NCBI GenBank assembly: GCA_017309015.1 | Contig: JAEDAG010000005.1 | Location: 135,815 to 172,532 of the forward strand | DNA length: 36,718 nucleotides | Reading direction: 5' to 3' | Source: Faecalicatena absiana | Lineage (GTDB): Bacteria; Bacillota; Bacilli; Lactobacillales; Lactobacillaceae | Shown here: positions 1-7,807 of the stretch, piece by piece | Numbering within the stretch: the first letter of the stretch is position 1 | How the letters are laid out: each line of letters begins with the position of its first letter | Notes under the pieces: generated by a model | What the model saw: only the letters and a program-made list of their open reading frames with translations | Databases searched by the model: none | What the model was told of the DNA's origin: nothing | Position numbers and translations under genes: made by a program

Positions 1-315
1 TCAACTAGTGAAGCCAGTGCAAGCGAATCACCGAGCGCTTCAACTTCGACTAGTGAGTCCGGCGCAAGTGAATCGACGAGTGCCTCAGCTTCAACTAGTG
101 AAGCCAGTGCAAGTGAATCCGCAAGCAGCTCAACTTCGACTAGTGAATCTGGTGTGAGCGAATCACCGAGCGCTTCAGCTTCAACTAGTGAAGCCAGTGC
201 AAGTGAATCGCCGAGTGCCTCAATTTCAACTAGTGAGTCTGTTGCAAGCGAATCTGCAAGCAGCTCAGCTTCAACTAGCGAGTCCGCTGCAAGCGAATCA
301 CCGAGCGCCTCAACT
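1..315 (+). repeat. 45-bp tandem coding repeats
   Basis: Units begin with tcaactagt or tcgactagt at 1, 46, 91, 136, 181, 226 and 271. Alternate units resemble each other more, giving a 90-bp higher-order period. All lie in the serine-rich gene and keep its frame, so copy number can vary without breaking the protein. Beyond about 315 the units decay into irregular Ser-rich sequence. Confidence 0.85.
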
Positions 316-1059
316 TCAGCTAGTGCATCGGAAACCAGTGAATCCACGAGTGCTTCAACTTCCACGAGTGAATCTACCAGCCTTTCCGTATACGAGAGTG
401 AGTCAATCAGCAACAGCACTTCAGCATCAACTAGTGAGAGCGAAAGTGCTTCTGCAAGCAACAGTATGAGCCGGAACACGGTTCCAACTATTGGGGCGGT
501 TCCAACCGTCAACATCCCTAACGCTGGTGGTGTTCCAGCAGTTCCAAACGTACCTGCTAATGCCGCAACTCCAACGGCAAACGCCGCTACTCCAGCTGCA
601 GCTCCTGGCGCAGCAAACGGGGCTGCCGGTACCACTCTAGGCGCTGGCACCAACGGTACGGCAACTGGTACTATGCCAACTGGCACTACGCCAACTGGCA
701 CCACGCCAACGGGTACGACTCCAGCAGGAAACAACACGGTGGCAAGCACGTCGAACGCTGCGCCTAGCGAAAGTCAGACGAGCGGGCTAGAATCTAATGC
801 CAACGCTTCAGTTGCCGACTCTAACGAAACGAGCACCAGCACGCAATCCACGAATGCTTCAACTTCACAATCTGAACTTGAAGAAGTCCTTGCTTCACAA
901 TCTGAACTTGCAAGTATGAGTGACCCAACTCAAGCTGAACAAAGCGCGATCGCATCTGCTTCATTCAGTACTTCGGTTTCTCAGGCACAATCTGAGTTCA
1001 ACTCAAGCGTGGCAAGCTCTGAAAGTAACAGTCAAACCAACATCCGCAGCAACAAGTAG
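1..1059 (+). CDS. Serine-rich repeat surface protein, C-terminal part (5' end outside window)
   Basis: The frame is open from the first base, so this is the tail of a longer gene; a GTG at 154 is not a credible start. The first ~105 residues are Ser/Ala/Thr/Glu repeats with a 15-residue period (units like STSEASASESPSAST), as in the stalk of serine-rich repeat adhesins, which are usually O-glycosylated and exported. From about residue 158 the composition changes to Pro/Ala/Gly/Thr-rich sequence with short PTGTT repeats, then a Ser/Gln/Glu-rich tail ending in NIRSNK. Known members normally end in LPXTG, a membrane helix and a basic tail; none of these is present. A clean terminator follows the stop codon, so the gene does not appear to be cut by an insertion. 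Adhesion or cell-surface function is inferred from composition only; how the protein is held at the surface is unclear. Confidence 0.8.
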   Translation, partial: STSEASASESPSASTSTSESGASESTSASASTSEASASESASSSTSTSESGVSESPSASASTSEASASESPSASISTSESVASESASSSASTSESAASESPSASTSASASETSESTSASTSTSESTSLSVYESESISNSTSASTSESESASASNSMSRNTVPTIGAVPTVNIPNAGGVPAVPNVPANAATPTANAATPAAAPGAANGAAGTTLGAGTNGTATGTMPTGTTPTGTTPTGTTPAGNNTVASTSNAAPSESQTSGLESNANASVADSNETSTSTQSTNASTSQSELEEVLASQSELASMSDPTQAEQSAIASASFSTSVSQAQSEFNSSVASSESNSQTNIRSNK

Positions 1060-1069
1060 TGCTGCTGTC

Positions 1070-1110
1070 TAAAAAGGCCCATGTGGGGATTCCCCGCAAG
1101 GGTCTTTTTG
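1070..1110 (+). terminator. Rho-independent terminator of the serine-rich gene
   Basis: The stem pairs AAAAAGGCCC (1071-1080) with GGGTCTTTTT (1100-1109), with an inner GGGGA/TCCCC hairpin. It begins about 10 bases after the stop codon. A-tract and T-tract on either side would let it work in both directions. Confidence 0.85.
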
Positions 1111-1281
1111 CTTGCCAATCATCCACGACTTATAAGTAGGTGAAGGCAAAAATGAGTATTATAATGAGAATAGGTGGAACTTAAGGGAATATTTTTCCAA
1201 AAAAATCGAAGAATTGATGTTACTAAAATTGGATTCTGTTACAATTACAATGCTTAAGTAGTCAAGAAAGGTAGCAGAAAA

Positions 1282-2166
1282 ATGAACGATCTAGACCTGA
1301 ATCGCTTTTCACGCAAATACAGCTTTGCCGCCAAGCTCGGCGCGGCTGTCCTTTACTCAGTCATGGTGGCTGTCTCCCTGAACTTCTTCTGGCATCCCGG
1401 CCACATCTACTCCTCAGGGATTACCGGTTTTGCCCAGATCATCAACACCGTGACCTCGCGCTATATGCCGTTCACGATCCCGACTGAAGTCATGTACTTT
1501 GCCTTAAACGTTCCTTTGTTTATCCTGGCTTGGGTAAAAATTGGCAAGGAATTTACCGGCTATACGATTTTTACGGTTTTCATGTCATCCGTCATGATGA
1601 AATTCATCCAGCCGACCCATATCAGCTTGGACCCAATCCTTTGTGCCATCTTTGGTGCCGCGGTGAACGGGATGGGGACGGGCCTGGCCCTGAAGAACGG
1701 GATCTCAACCGGTGGCTTGGATATCCTGGGCATCGTGGTCCGCAAGAAGACGGGCATGAACTATGGTAAGTTCAACATCATCGTCAACATGGTGATCGTG
1801 ATCTTTGCCGGCTTCCTGTTTGACTGGTCCAGAGCCCTCTACACGGCCTTGAACATCTTCATCAACGGCCGGATGATCGACGCGATCTACACCCAGCACC
1901 ATAAGCTGCAAGTCATGATTGTCACCGAGCACCCAACTGCCATTATTGACGGGATTCAGTCCAAGATGCACCGGGGGATCACCATCCTCCACGACGCGGA
2001 AGGGGCCTATGGGCACGTGGAGAAGACCGTCCTGCTGACGATCATTGATACCTATGACCTGTATGATATCCGCATGACGGTCCAGGACTGCGACCCTTAT
2101 GCCTTCATGAGCGTCACGGAAGTCCAGCGGATCTATGGCCGCTTCCGCGAGCAGGAAATCGTCTAA
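1282..2166 (+). CDS. YitT family membrane protein (DUF161/DUF2179)
   Basis: This is a 294-residue integral membrane protein. About five hydrophobic segments occupy the first ~185 residues. The family-typical stretch GGLDILGIVVRKKTG lies in the second half of the membrane part. The C-terminal ~90 residues form a soluble DUF2179-type domain (LQVMIVTEH, then GITILHDAEGAYG). The start ATG has AGAAAGG about 11 bases upstream. It is monocistronic between a terminator and a separate promoter. YitT-family proteins are widespread in Firmicutes and their transported substrate is not established, so only the family is claimed. Length is normal for the family. Confidence 0.85.
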   Translation: MNDLDLNRFSRKYSFAAKLGAAVLYSVMVAVSLNFFWHPGHIYSSGITGFAQIINTVTSRYMPFTIPTEVMYFALNVPLFILAWVKIGKEFTGYTIFTVFMSSVMMKFIQPTHISLDPILCAIFGAAVNGMGTGLALKNGISTGGLDILGIVVRKKTGMNYGKFNIIVNMVIVIFAGFLFDWSRALYTALNIFINGRMIDAIYTQHHKLQVMIVTEHPTAIIDGIQSKMHRGITILHDAEGAYGHVEKTVLLTIIDTYDLYDIRMTVQDCDPYAFMSVTEVQRIYGRFREQEIV

Positions 2167-2211
2167 GACGATTTGTTAAAAAATGATTAGGTAAAATTAT
2201 GCTGATTGAGT

Positions 2212-2217
2212 TATAAT
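2212..2217 (+). promoter_or_regulatory. Probable -10 box (TATAAT) for the 94-aa gene
   Basis: A perfect TATAAT lies 32 bases before the start codon at 2249. No good -35 hexamer is visible at 16-18 bases upstream; TTAGGT at 2187 is 19 bases away. Confidence 0.5.
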
Positions 2218-2248
2218 TAACGTATACTTTTATTGGGGTGAAAGGTTA

Positions 2249-2533
2249 ATGGCAAATAGAGAATCTTCCAGTCGCGACCGTCGCAATTACCTTAGCTTGG
2301 ATACGGCGACCACAATTGCCAGCGAATACGCTGACTTGCATGGCCACCGGAAAGTACGGGTTTCCCACAAGCCTTATGCCAGACGCCGAGCGGACAATTT
2401 CTACGTTTTCGACGTGTTTGGCGGAAACGGGAACGTCGGTGAAGATGAAGATGGACCATTCATTTTGGTTGATCCTGCTTCGGGCGAAGTCTTTGAGATG
2501 GATGAGCGGCTTTTCAAGAATAAAGATAAATAA
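2249..2533 (+). CDS. Small hypothetical protein, 94 aa
   Basis: I do not recognise this family. The N-terminus is basic and serine-rich (SSSRDRR) and the middle holds HKPYARRRADNFYVFDVFGG. The C-terminal half is acidic (GEDEDGPFILVDPASGEVFEMDERLF), resembling a small beta-rich domain. There is no signal peptide or membrane segment, so it is probably cytoplasmic. It is credible as a gene because of a strong site (GGGGTGAAAGG) just upstream of the ATG, its own TATAAT, and a perfect terminator right after the stop. It is transcribed alone. Confidence 0.75.
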   Translation: MANRESSSRDRRNYLSLDTATTIASEYADLHGHRKVRVSHKPYARRRADNFYVFDVFGGNGNVGEDEDGPFILVDPASGEVFEMDERLFKNKDK

Positions 2534-2541
2534 CGTATAAC

Positions 2542-2579
2542 AAAAGCGCCATCTCCAGAAGTGGAGATGACGCTTTTTT
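2542..2579. terminator. Bidirectional terminator between convergent genes
   Basis: The stem AAAAGCGCCATCTCC / GGAGATGACGCTTTTTT has a short AGAAGT loop and one mismatch. It sits between the 94-aa gene (plus strand) and the convergent PPDK-regulatory gene (minus strand). A-tract and T-tract flank it, so it can serve both. Confidence 0.9.
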
Positions 2580-2608
2580 CTGTTAAAGCATAAGCATTTT
2601 GCGCTATC

Positions 2609-3457
2609 TTAATCTTCGTAGCCCAAGTGGTCCATGATCAGGGCAGCCGTTTCCTCGATTGACCGGTCGGCAACGTTGATGACCATGCAGCCCAGCTTCT
2701 TATAAAGGGCCATGGCGCTCTCAAGCTCCTTGTTGATGGAGCTCATGTCGGAGTAGGCGGTGTCAGGGTCCATGCCATAGCTGATCATTCTTTGCCGGCG
2801 AATCCGGTTCAGAACCTTCGGGTCGTTGGTCAAGCCAATGATCTTCTTCGGATCGATCTCGTAGATTTCCTTTGGAATGTGGGTTTCTGGAACCAGTGGC
2901 AGGTTGGCGACCTTCAGGCCCTTGTTGGCCAAGAGCAAAGACAATGGAGTCTTGGAGGTTCTGGAAACGCCCAGCAGGACGACGTCTGCTTCCAAGAAGC
3001 CGCGTGGGTCCTTCCCGTCGTCGTACATGACCGCGAATTCCATGGCTGAGATCCGGTTGAAGTACTTGTCGGTCATCTGGTGCTTGGCACCGACCACGCC
3101 GCTTGGCTTTAGGCCAGTGGTCTGGGAAATTGCTTCCATGATCGGGGACATGATGTCCACGTAGCTGGCCTTGTGCTCCCGGGCAAACTTGATGATTGGC
3201 AATTGCAGGTCTTCGCTGACCATGGAGTAGATGATCAAGAGGTTAGGATACTTCTCGATCTCTTCAAAAGTGTGCTCAAGCTTCTTCTTGTCAGTCATGA
3301 AGGGGTAGCGGCGGTAGTTGATCACGGCTTCCGGGAATTGGGCGGCAGCGGCTTGGGCGTTGTTGAAGGCAGTTTCGCCGGCTGAGTCTGAAATAATGAT
3401 AATGTTGATTTCAGGAGCAGCCTTCTCTTCAGTTGTGCTTGCAGTAGTTTCAGTCAT
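2609..3457 (-). CDS. Pyruvate, phosphate dikinase regulatory protein family (DUF299)
   Basis: This 282-residue cytoplasmic protein belongs to the DUF299 family, bifunctional kinase/pyrophosphorylases that inactivate and reactivate PPDK or PEP synthetase by phosphorylating a threonine next to the catalytic histidine. Visible signs are the N-terminal core IIIISDSAGETAFN, the P-loop GVSRTSKTPLS and the motif GLTNDPKVLNRIRRQR. I chose the ATG at 3457 because AGAGGA lies 6 bases upstream; a frame-compatible start at 3520 would add 21 residues without a site and would overlap the promoter. In Bacillus the homologue (yqfL) sits in the same dnaG/glyS neighbourhood, which fits. No PPDK or PEP synthetase gene is visible here, so the target is unknown from this window. 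Confidence 0.9.
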   Translation of the reverse strand: MTETTASTTEEKAAPEINIIIISDSAGETAFNNAQAAAAQFPEAVINYRRYPFMTDKKKLEHTFEEIEKYPNLLIIYSMVSEDLQLPIIKFAREHKASYVDIMSPIMEAISQTTGLKPSGVVGAKHQMTDKYFNRISAMEFAVMYDDGKDPRGFLEADVVLLGVSRTSKTPLSLLLANKGLKVANLPLVPETHIPKEIYEIDPKKIIGLTNDPKVLNRIRRQRMISYGMDPDTAYSDMSSINKELESAMALYKKLGCMVINVADRSIEETAALIMDHLGYED

Positions 3458-3480
3458 ATTTCGTCCTCTTTTCATGAAAT

Positions 3481-3508
3481 AAACGTTCGTTTGATCACCT
3501 CTATTATA
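3481..3508 (-). promoter_or_regulatory. Promoter of the PPDK-regulatory gene with inverted repeat
   Basis: On the minus strand TATAAT lies at 3508-3503, about 46 bases before the start. The -35 is weak. Between the -10 box and the gene is AAACG-TT-CGTTT (3481-3492), a 5-bp inverted repeat that could be an operator. The regulator is unknown. Confidence 0.5.
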
Positions 3509-3578
3509 CCGAATTTTCAAAGAGAGCGATTACAAAATGCCGCTTTTGGCAAGTTTTCAAAAAAATTGCGAAATCTTA

Positions 3579-3606
3579 TTGACGGTGGGCTGATCTTTGC
3601 TATAAT
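3579..3606 (+). promoter_or_regulatory. rpsU promoter
   Basis: TTGACG (3579-3584), a 16-base spacer, and TATAAT (3601-3606) with an extended -10 TG at 3598-3599. This is one of the best sigma-A promoters in the window, as expected for a ribosomal protein gene. Confidence 0.9.
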
Positions 3607-3657
3607 GTAGATAAATGTTTAGGCAGAAATGCCAAGAAATGGAAGGAGGGATCACAC

Positions 3658-3834
3658 ATGGCTAAGACTATCGTTCACGAAAACGAGTCTATTGATGATG
3701 CTCTTCGTCGTTTCAAGCGTTCCGTTTCTAGAAGTGGTACTTTGCAAGAATACCGCAAGCGTGAATTCTACGAAAAGCCAAGCGTTCGCAGAAAGTTAAA
3801 ATCTGAGGCTGCTCGCAAGCGTAGACATTATTAA
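3658..3834 (+). CDS. rpsU: 30S ribosomal protein S21
   Basis: This 58-residue basic protein reads [19 protein letters not shown] and ends [14 protein letters not shown], the standard S21 sequence of Firmicutes in size and motif. S21 is part of the small ribosomal subunit platform and assists initiation. GGAAGGAGGG lies 7-8 bases before the ATG. The gene has its own strong promoter and its own terminator, so it is a single-gene unit placed just before the phoH operon, a position common in lactobacilli. Confidence 0.97.
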
Positions 3835-3840
3835 TCGACT

Positions 3841-3871
3841 AAAGCTCTCGTGTCAAAGCGAGAGCTTTTTT
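3841..3871 (+). terminator. rpsU terminator
   Basis: A perfect 10-bp stem AAAGCTCTCG / CGAGAGCTTT with an 8-base loop is followed by a T run. It starts 7 bases after the rpsU stop. Confidence 0.95.
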
Positions 3872-3999
3872 CATGCGATAAAAGGCGAAAAGAAGCTAGA
3901 AAGTTCCAGTTTTTCCTGATTAAATGATAGAATTGAGGCAGAGACTTGGTGCTCATGTGACTAATTTTATCTTGCGCATTTAAAAGGAGTGTCCAGTAT

Positions 4000-4950
4000 T
4001 TGGAAGAGAAGTTTTTACCACAAAACGCCGAAAATATCCAAAAGTTGGTCGGGGTCAACGACGGCAATCTGAAGCTGATCGAGGACGGCTATGAGGTTGC
4101 CTTGGATGACTTGGGTCAGGAAATCAAGGTGACTGGCCCTGAAGACCAGGTAAAGACCGTCATGCGGGTCTTAAAGGCTTTGGACAAGGTAGCCGCCAAC
4201 GGGATCAACCTGACGCCGGCTGACGTCGTGAGCGCCATGAAGATGGCTGACAAGGGGACCACGGAATACTTTGGCGACCTGTACAAGGAAATCTTGATCA
4301 GGGATGCCAAGGGGCGGCCAGTCCGGGTCAAGAACATGACCCAGAAGAAGTACGTTGAGGCCATCCAGAAGAGCGACGTGGTCTTCGGCATCGGGCCCGC
4401 GGGGACTGGGAAGACCTTCCTGGCCGTCGTCTGCGCGGTCGCGGCCTTCAAGAAAGGAGAAGTCTCCAAGATCATCCTGACCCGGCCGGCAGTTGAAGCC
4501 GGGGAATCGCTGGGCTTTCTGCCAGGGGACCTGAAGGAGAAGGTTGACCCTTACCTGCGGCCAATCTATGACTCGCTTTACGCGATCCTGGGCCAAGGAA
4601 CCACGGACCGCTTGATTGAGCGCGGCGTCATTGAAATCGCCCCGCTGGCCTACATGAGAGGGCGGACTTTGGAAGAGGCCTTCGTTATCCTGGACGAGGC
4701 CCAGAACACTACCGACGCCCAGATGAAGATGTTTTTGACTCGGCTGGGCTTCAACTCCAAGATGGTCGTCAACGGGGACGTGACCCAGGTCGACCTGCCG
4801 GGCAAGGTGCACAGCGGCTTGATCACGGCCATGCACATTCTGGAGGGGATCGACCAGATCAAGTTCGTCGAGTTCTCAGCCAGCGACGTGGTCCGGCACC
4901 CAGTAGTGGCAAAGATTATCAAGGCATATGAAGAGAAAGGGAATTTTTAG
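4000..4950 (+). CDS. phoH: PhoH family ATPase
   Basis: This 316-residue cytoplasmic P-loop NTPase has Walker A GPAGTGKTFLAVV near residue 130, Walker B AFVILDEAQN near 226-235, and the family block LTRPAVEAGESLGFLPGDLKEKVDPYLRP between them. PhoH proteins are RNA-related ATPases of uncertain precise role, conserved next to ybeY. The start is a TTG with AAAAGGAGT about 10 bases upstream; no ATG fits better. The next gene begins 3 bases after the stop, so phoH, ybeY, cdd, era and recO form one tightly packed operon. Promoter signals upstream are poor (a TAGAAT at 3928). Confidence 0.93.
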   Translation: MEEKFLPQNAENIQKLVGVNDGNLKLIEDGYEVALDDLGQEIKVTGPEDQVKTVMRVLKALDKVAANGINLTPADVVSAMKMADKGTTEYFGDLYKEILIRDAKGRPVRVKNMTQKKYVEAIQKSDVVFGIGPAGTGKTFLAVVCAVAAFKKGEVSKIILTRPAVEAGESLGFLPGDLKEKVDPYLRPIYDSLYAILGQGTTDRLIERGVIEIAPLAYMRGRTLEEAFVILDEAQNTTDAQMKMFLTRLGFNSKMVVNGDVTQVDLPGKVHSGLITAMHILEGIDQIKFVEFSASDVVRHPVVAKIIKAYEEKGNF

Positions 4951-4953
4951 GCA

Positions 4954-5478
4954 ATGGACCCGATTGAAGTAAGCTACACGGATGAAGTTGGATTTTTGGA
5001 CGATGACCAGCGCGACTGGCAAAAGTGGATCATGGACCTGCTCTTGCTGGCCAAGCAGGAGATCAAGAAGGACAATCCTCTGGAAATGAGCATCAATTTC
5101 GTGGATGAGGAGAAGTCCAACCAGATCAACCGCGACTATCGCGGCAAGGACAGGCCAACCGACGTCATTTCCTTTGCCATTGAAGACGGAGAAGAGGGGC
5201 TGGACCTGGCAGCTTTTGCCGCTGACCCTGACTTCGTCGAAGACATTGGCGACTTGTTCATGTGCCCCAGCGTCATCAAGCGCCACAGCGTGGAATACGG
5301 GACGGGCTTTGACCGGGAATTCGGCTACACCATCGTGCACGGCTTCCTGCACCTGAATGGCTATGACCACATTGAGCCTGACGAGGCCAAGGAGATGTTC
5401 GGCATTCAAGGCAAGGTGCTGGAAGACTACGGCCTGCCTTTGTACCCTGACCAGCTTGACGAAGGGAGAGGCAAGTAA
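4954..5478 (+). CDS. ybeY: Endoribonuclease YbeY (16S rRNA 3' maturation)
   Basis: This 174-residue protein carries the YbeY zinc motif HGFLHLNGYDH near residues 129-139, preceded by the typical NRDYRGKDRPTDVISFA block near residues 58-74. YbeY is a metal-dependent endoribonuclease acting in 16S rRNA 3' processing and late ribosome quality control. Its start is 3 bases after the phoH stop, and its stop codon overlaps the next ATG (TAATG). Its neighbours Era and PhoH belong to the same ribosome-maturation group. The dgkA gene often found between ybeY and cdd is absent here. Confidence 0.95.
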   Translation: MDPIEVSYTDEVGFLDDDQRDWQKWIMDLLLLAKQEIKKDNPLEMSINFVDEEKSNQINRDYRGKDRPTDVISFAIEDGEEGLDLAAFAADPDFVEDIGDLFMCPSVIKRHSVEYGTGFDREFGYTIVHGFLHLNGYDHIEPDEAKEMFGIQGKVLEDYGLPLYPDQLDEGRGK

Positions 5479-5906
5479 TGCCGATGAATGAAGCAGAAAG
5501 CCGGCTGTTTGCCCTGGCCAAGGAGCACTTGAAGGATTCCTACAGCCCTTACTCGCACTTTCAAGTAGCCGCGGCCCTGATGACTGAGTCAGGGAAGACC
5601 TATACCGGGGTCAACATCGAGAACAGCTCCTTTGGCCTGACCAACTGCGCGGAAAGAACGGCCATGTTCAACTGGGTCAACGACGGGGGCCTGCCAGACC
5701 CCATCGAGCGGCTCTTGATCATTGGCAACACCGACCGGCCTATTTCCCCCTGCGGGGCCTGCCGGCAGGTGATGAGCGAATTTATGGCTCCTGAGAGCGA
5801 GGTCATTTTGACCGACACCAAAGGGGAATTCGTCCGCTACACGGTCGACGAACTGATTCCCTATCATTTTACAGAAAAGGATATAGAAGATGGCGCAAAC
5901 AAGTAA
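5478..5906 (+). CDS. cdd: Cytidine deaminase
   Basis: This 142-residue homotetrameric-type cytidine deaminase converts cytidine and deoxycytidine to uridine forms for pyrimidine salvage. The catalytic motif is [10 protein letters not shown] (zinc Cys and catalytic Glu, near residues 52-61) and the second zinc motif is [12 protein letters not shown] (near 88-99). The start ATG overlaps the ybeY stop by one base, indicating translational coupling, and the end overlaps era by 17 bases. Length is slightly above the usual ~130 residues because of the C-terminal tail. Confidence 0.95.
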   Translation: MPMNEAESRLFALAKEHLKDSYSPYSHFQVAAALMTESGKTYTGVNIENSSFGLTNCAERTAMFNWVNDGGLPDPIERLLIIGNTDRPISPCGACRQVMSEFMAPESEVILTDTKGEFVRYTVDELIPYHFTEKDIEDGANK

Positions 5907-6795
5907 TTTCAAGTCAGGCTTCGTAGCCCTGATCGGCCGGCCAAACGTCGGCAAGTCAACCCTGATGAACCGGCTGGTGGGCCAGAAGGTGGCCATTACC
6001 TCAAACAAGCCCCAAACCACCAGAAACAAGATTTCCGGGATCTATTCAGCAGACGACATGCAAGTCGTCTTCGTGGACACGCCAGGGATCTTTAAGAGTC
6101 ACTCAGACTTAGATGAATACATGGACAAGGCCAGCCTGTCCTCCCTGAAGGACGTGGACCTGGTCCTCTTTATGGTTGAGCCTAAGAAGGCCGGCAAGGG
6201 CGAGGAATACGTGGCTGGGCTCTTGAAGGACCTGGACCTGCCAGTCTTTTTGGTCGTCAACAAGATCGACCAGGTTCACCCAAACGACCTCTTGCCAATC
6301 ATTGACTCTTACCAGGCCTTGGGCAATTTTGCCGAATACCTGCCAATTTCCGCCGGCCAGGGCAACGGGGTCGACGACCTGCTGGCAACGATCAACAAGT
6401 ACCTGCCAGAAGGGCCGCAGTACTACGCTTCTGATGAAGTGACCGACCGGCCGGAATACTTCGTCGTGGCGGAAATGATCCGGGAGCAGATCCTGCACTT
6501 GACCAGCCAGGAAGTGCCGCACTCAGCCGCGGTCTGGGTGGAAAAGATGAACGAGCGGGTCAACGGCAAGCTGCAGATTGAGGCCACCATCTATGTGGAA
6601 AAGCCGGGCCAGAAGCGGATCATCATCGGCCAGGGCGGGAGCATGATCAAGAAGATCGGCATCCAGTCCAGAAAGGAGATTGAAGCCCTCCTGGGCGAAA
6701 AGGTCAACCTCCAGCTCTGGGTCAAGGTCCGCCACAACTGGCGCCAGGACCCGGCCTTCTTGAAGTCGATCGGCTACGACAAGAAGGAGCTGTAG
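5890..6795 (+). CDS. era: GTPase Era, 16S rRNA-binding ribosome assembly factor
   Basis: This is a 301-residue protein. GTPase motifs are G1 GRPNVGKST (residues ~17-25), G3 DTPG, and G4 NKID. The C-terminal KH domain carries [14 protein letters not shown], which binds the 3' end of 16S rRNA. Era acts with YbeY in small-subunit maturation, consistent with the shared operon. The start lies inside the end of cdd, with GAAAAGGA upstream; length is standard. recO follows after 3 bases. Confidence 0.97.
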   Translation: MAQTSNFKSGFVALIGRPNVGKSTLMNRLVGQKVAITSNKPQTTRNKISGIYSADDMQVVFVDTPGIFKSHSDLDEYMDKASLSSLKDVDLVLFMVEPKKAGKGEEYVAGLLKDLDLPVFLVVNKIDQVHPNDLLPIIDSYQALGNFAEYLPISAGQGNGVDDLLATINKYLPEGPQYYASDEVTDRPEYFVVAEMIREQILHLTSQEVPHSAAVWVEKMNERVNGKLQIEATIYVEKPGQKRIIIGQGGSMIKKIGIQSRKEIEALLGEKVNLQLWVKVRHNWRQDPAFLKSIGYDKKEL

Positions 6796-6798
6796 CCA

Positions 6799-7548
6799 AT
6801 GGCCTTTGAACTTCTGGAAGTTCACGGGATCATTTACAAAAGACAGAAATACCAGGAAGCGGACCTCCTGGCCAAGATCCTGACCAAGGAACTGGGCCCC
6901 GTCACCGTCATCTTGAAGGGGGCGCTGCGGCCCAAGTCCAAATTGGCCAGCGTGGCCTTGCCTTTTACGGAGGGCAGCTTTACCATCTTGACCAAGCGGC
7001 GGGGCATCAGCCAGTTCAGAACCTACAAGGACCTGGTCCAGCACGACGAGCTCTTTGGCAACCTGCTGGCCAATGCCTACGCTTCTTTTATTTTTGACCT
7101 GCTGGACCACGCGGCGGTTGAATACCAGCCGGTGGGCAAGTACTACCAGCTGGTCTTGACGGCCTTTCACCGCCTGCTGGCGGGCCAGGACGCGGAGATC
7201 CTGACGCAGATCGTGCAGCTGCAGCTGCTGGAGGCCTATGGGGTCAAGCCTGAGCTCAGCTGCTGCCTTGTCTGCGGGAAGGTGCAGGGGACTTTTGACT
7301 ACTCCATCTCCTTAGGCGGGGTGGTGTGCTCAGACCACTTTGCCAGAGTGCAGCGGATGCACCTGGCGCCAAAGACCGTGGCCCTCCTAAGGACCCTGGG
7401 ATTGGTGCCCATTGACCGCCTTGGCAGCATTCAGATCGATGACCAGCTTAAGGAGCAGAGCCGCCAGGCCATCGACTTGATCTACCAGGAAACCGTCGAT
7501 TTGAACCTGCGCACGAAAAAGTTCCTGGATGAACTGAAAACACTGTAA
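6799..7548 (+). CDS. recO: DNA repair protein RecO
   Basis: This 249-residue protein has an N-terminal OB-fold segment (KRQKYQEADLLAKILTKELG...LKGALRPKSKL) and a C-terminal zinc-binding part with CCLVC and later CSDH. RecO loads RecA on SSB-coated DNA with RecR and anneals strands. It is the last gene of the phoH operon. After the stop a new extended -10 promoter begins the glyQS leader. Position after era is standard in Firmicutes. Confidence 0.95.
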   Translation: MAFELLEVHGIIYKRQKYQEADLLAKILTKELGPVTVILKGALRPKSKLASVALPFTEGSFTILTKRRGISQFRTYKDLVQHDELFGNLLANAYASFIFDLLDHAAVEYQPVGKYYQLVLTAFHRLLAGQDAEILTQIVQLQLLEAYGVKPELSCCLVCGKVQGTFDYSISLGGVVCSDHFARVQRMHLAPKTVALLRTLGLVPIDRLGSIQIDDQLKEQSRQAIDLIYQETVDLNLRTKKFLDELKTL

Positions 7549-7575
7549 TTTTTGATAGAAAGCGGCCCTGCTTTG

Positions 7576-7584
7576 TGGTAAAAT
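7576..7584 (+). promoter_or_regulatory. Extended -10 promoter of the glyQS leader
   Basis: TGG-TAAAAT at 7576-7584 is an extended -10 element. TTGATA at 7552 is 21 bases from it, too far for a normal -35. Transcription would start near 7591, just before the T-box structure. Confidence 0.55.
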
Positions 7585-7599
7585 AAGCCCTGTATTGGC

Positions 7600-7783
7600 G
7601 ATGATGAGGATTCAGAAAAGTACCGCGCCAGCGAGTGTCGGCAGGTGGAAGGACACGGCGGGAAAAGGCACCTCTAGCCAAGTCAATTAAGAGCAGAAGG
7701 CGAATATTGCTTTCTGAATTAGGGTGGAACCGCGAATAATGAATTTCGTCCCTATGCAAACTGTAATTGCATAGGCTTTTTTT
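7600..7783 (+). promoter_or_regulatory. Glycine T-box riboswitch (leader of glyQS)
   Basis: The leader carries the Stem I AG bulge and distal loop (AGCGAG...GGCAGGTGGAAG, 7630-7652) and a specifier GGC for glycine at 7667-7669, set in the usual GAAAA-GGC-A context. The T-box sequence AGGGTGGAACCGCG is at 7721-7734. AGGG (7721-7724) can pair with CCCT (7750-7753) to form the antiterminator. The competing terminator pairs CCTATGCAA (7751-7759) with TTGCATAGG (7767-7775) and has seven Ts. Uncharged tRNA-Gly would stabilise the antiterminator and allow glyQS expression. Confidence 0.95.
7751..7783 (+). terminator. T-box terminator hairpin
   Basis: A 9-bp perfect stem (7751-7759 with 7767-7775) with a 7-base loop is followed by T7. 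Its 5' arm overlaps the antiterminator strand by three bases, the expected mutually exclusive design. Confidence 0.9.
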
Positions 7784-7807
7784 ATGGCCTTGCATAGGAG
7801 GAATAAT

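Noticed and set aside
1..315. Regular 45-bp repeats as a CRISPR array
   Set aside because: Repeats are contiguous without unique spacers and keep one reading frame of a serine-rich protein.
188..469. 93-codon frame over the serine-rich repeats
   Set aside because: Out-of-frame shadow of the repeat gene with biased composition and no ribosome site.
1214..1245. TTGATG...TACAAT upstream of the YitT gene as promoter
   Set aside because: Spacing is 20 bases; may be real but not listed as a feature.
4171..4836. Long antisense frame over phoH (also similar ones over era, recO, glyS, rpoD and melA)
   Set aside because: Mirror of GC-rich codons of strongly recognised genes; no ribosome sites or motifs.
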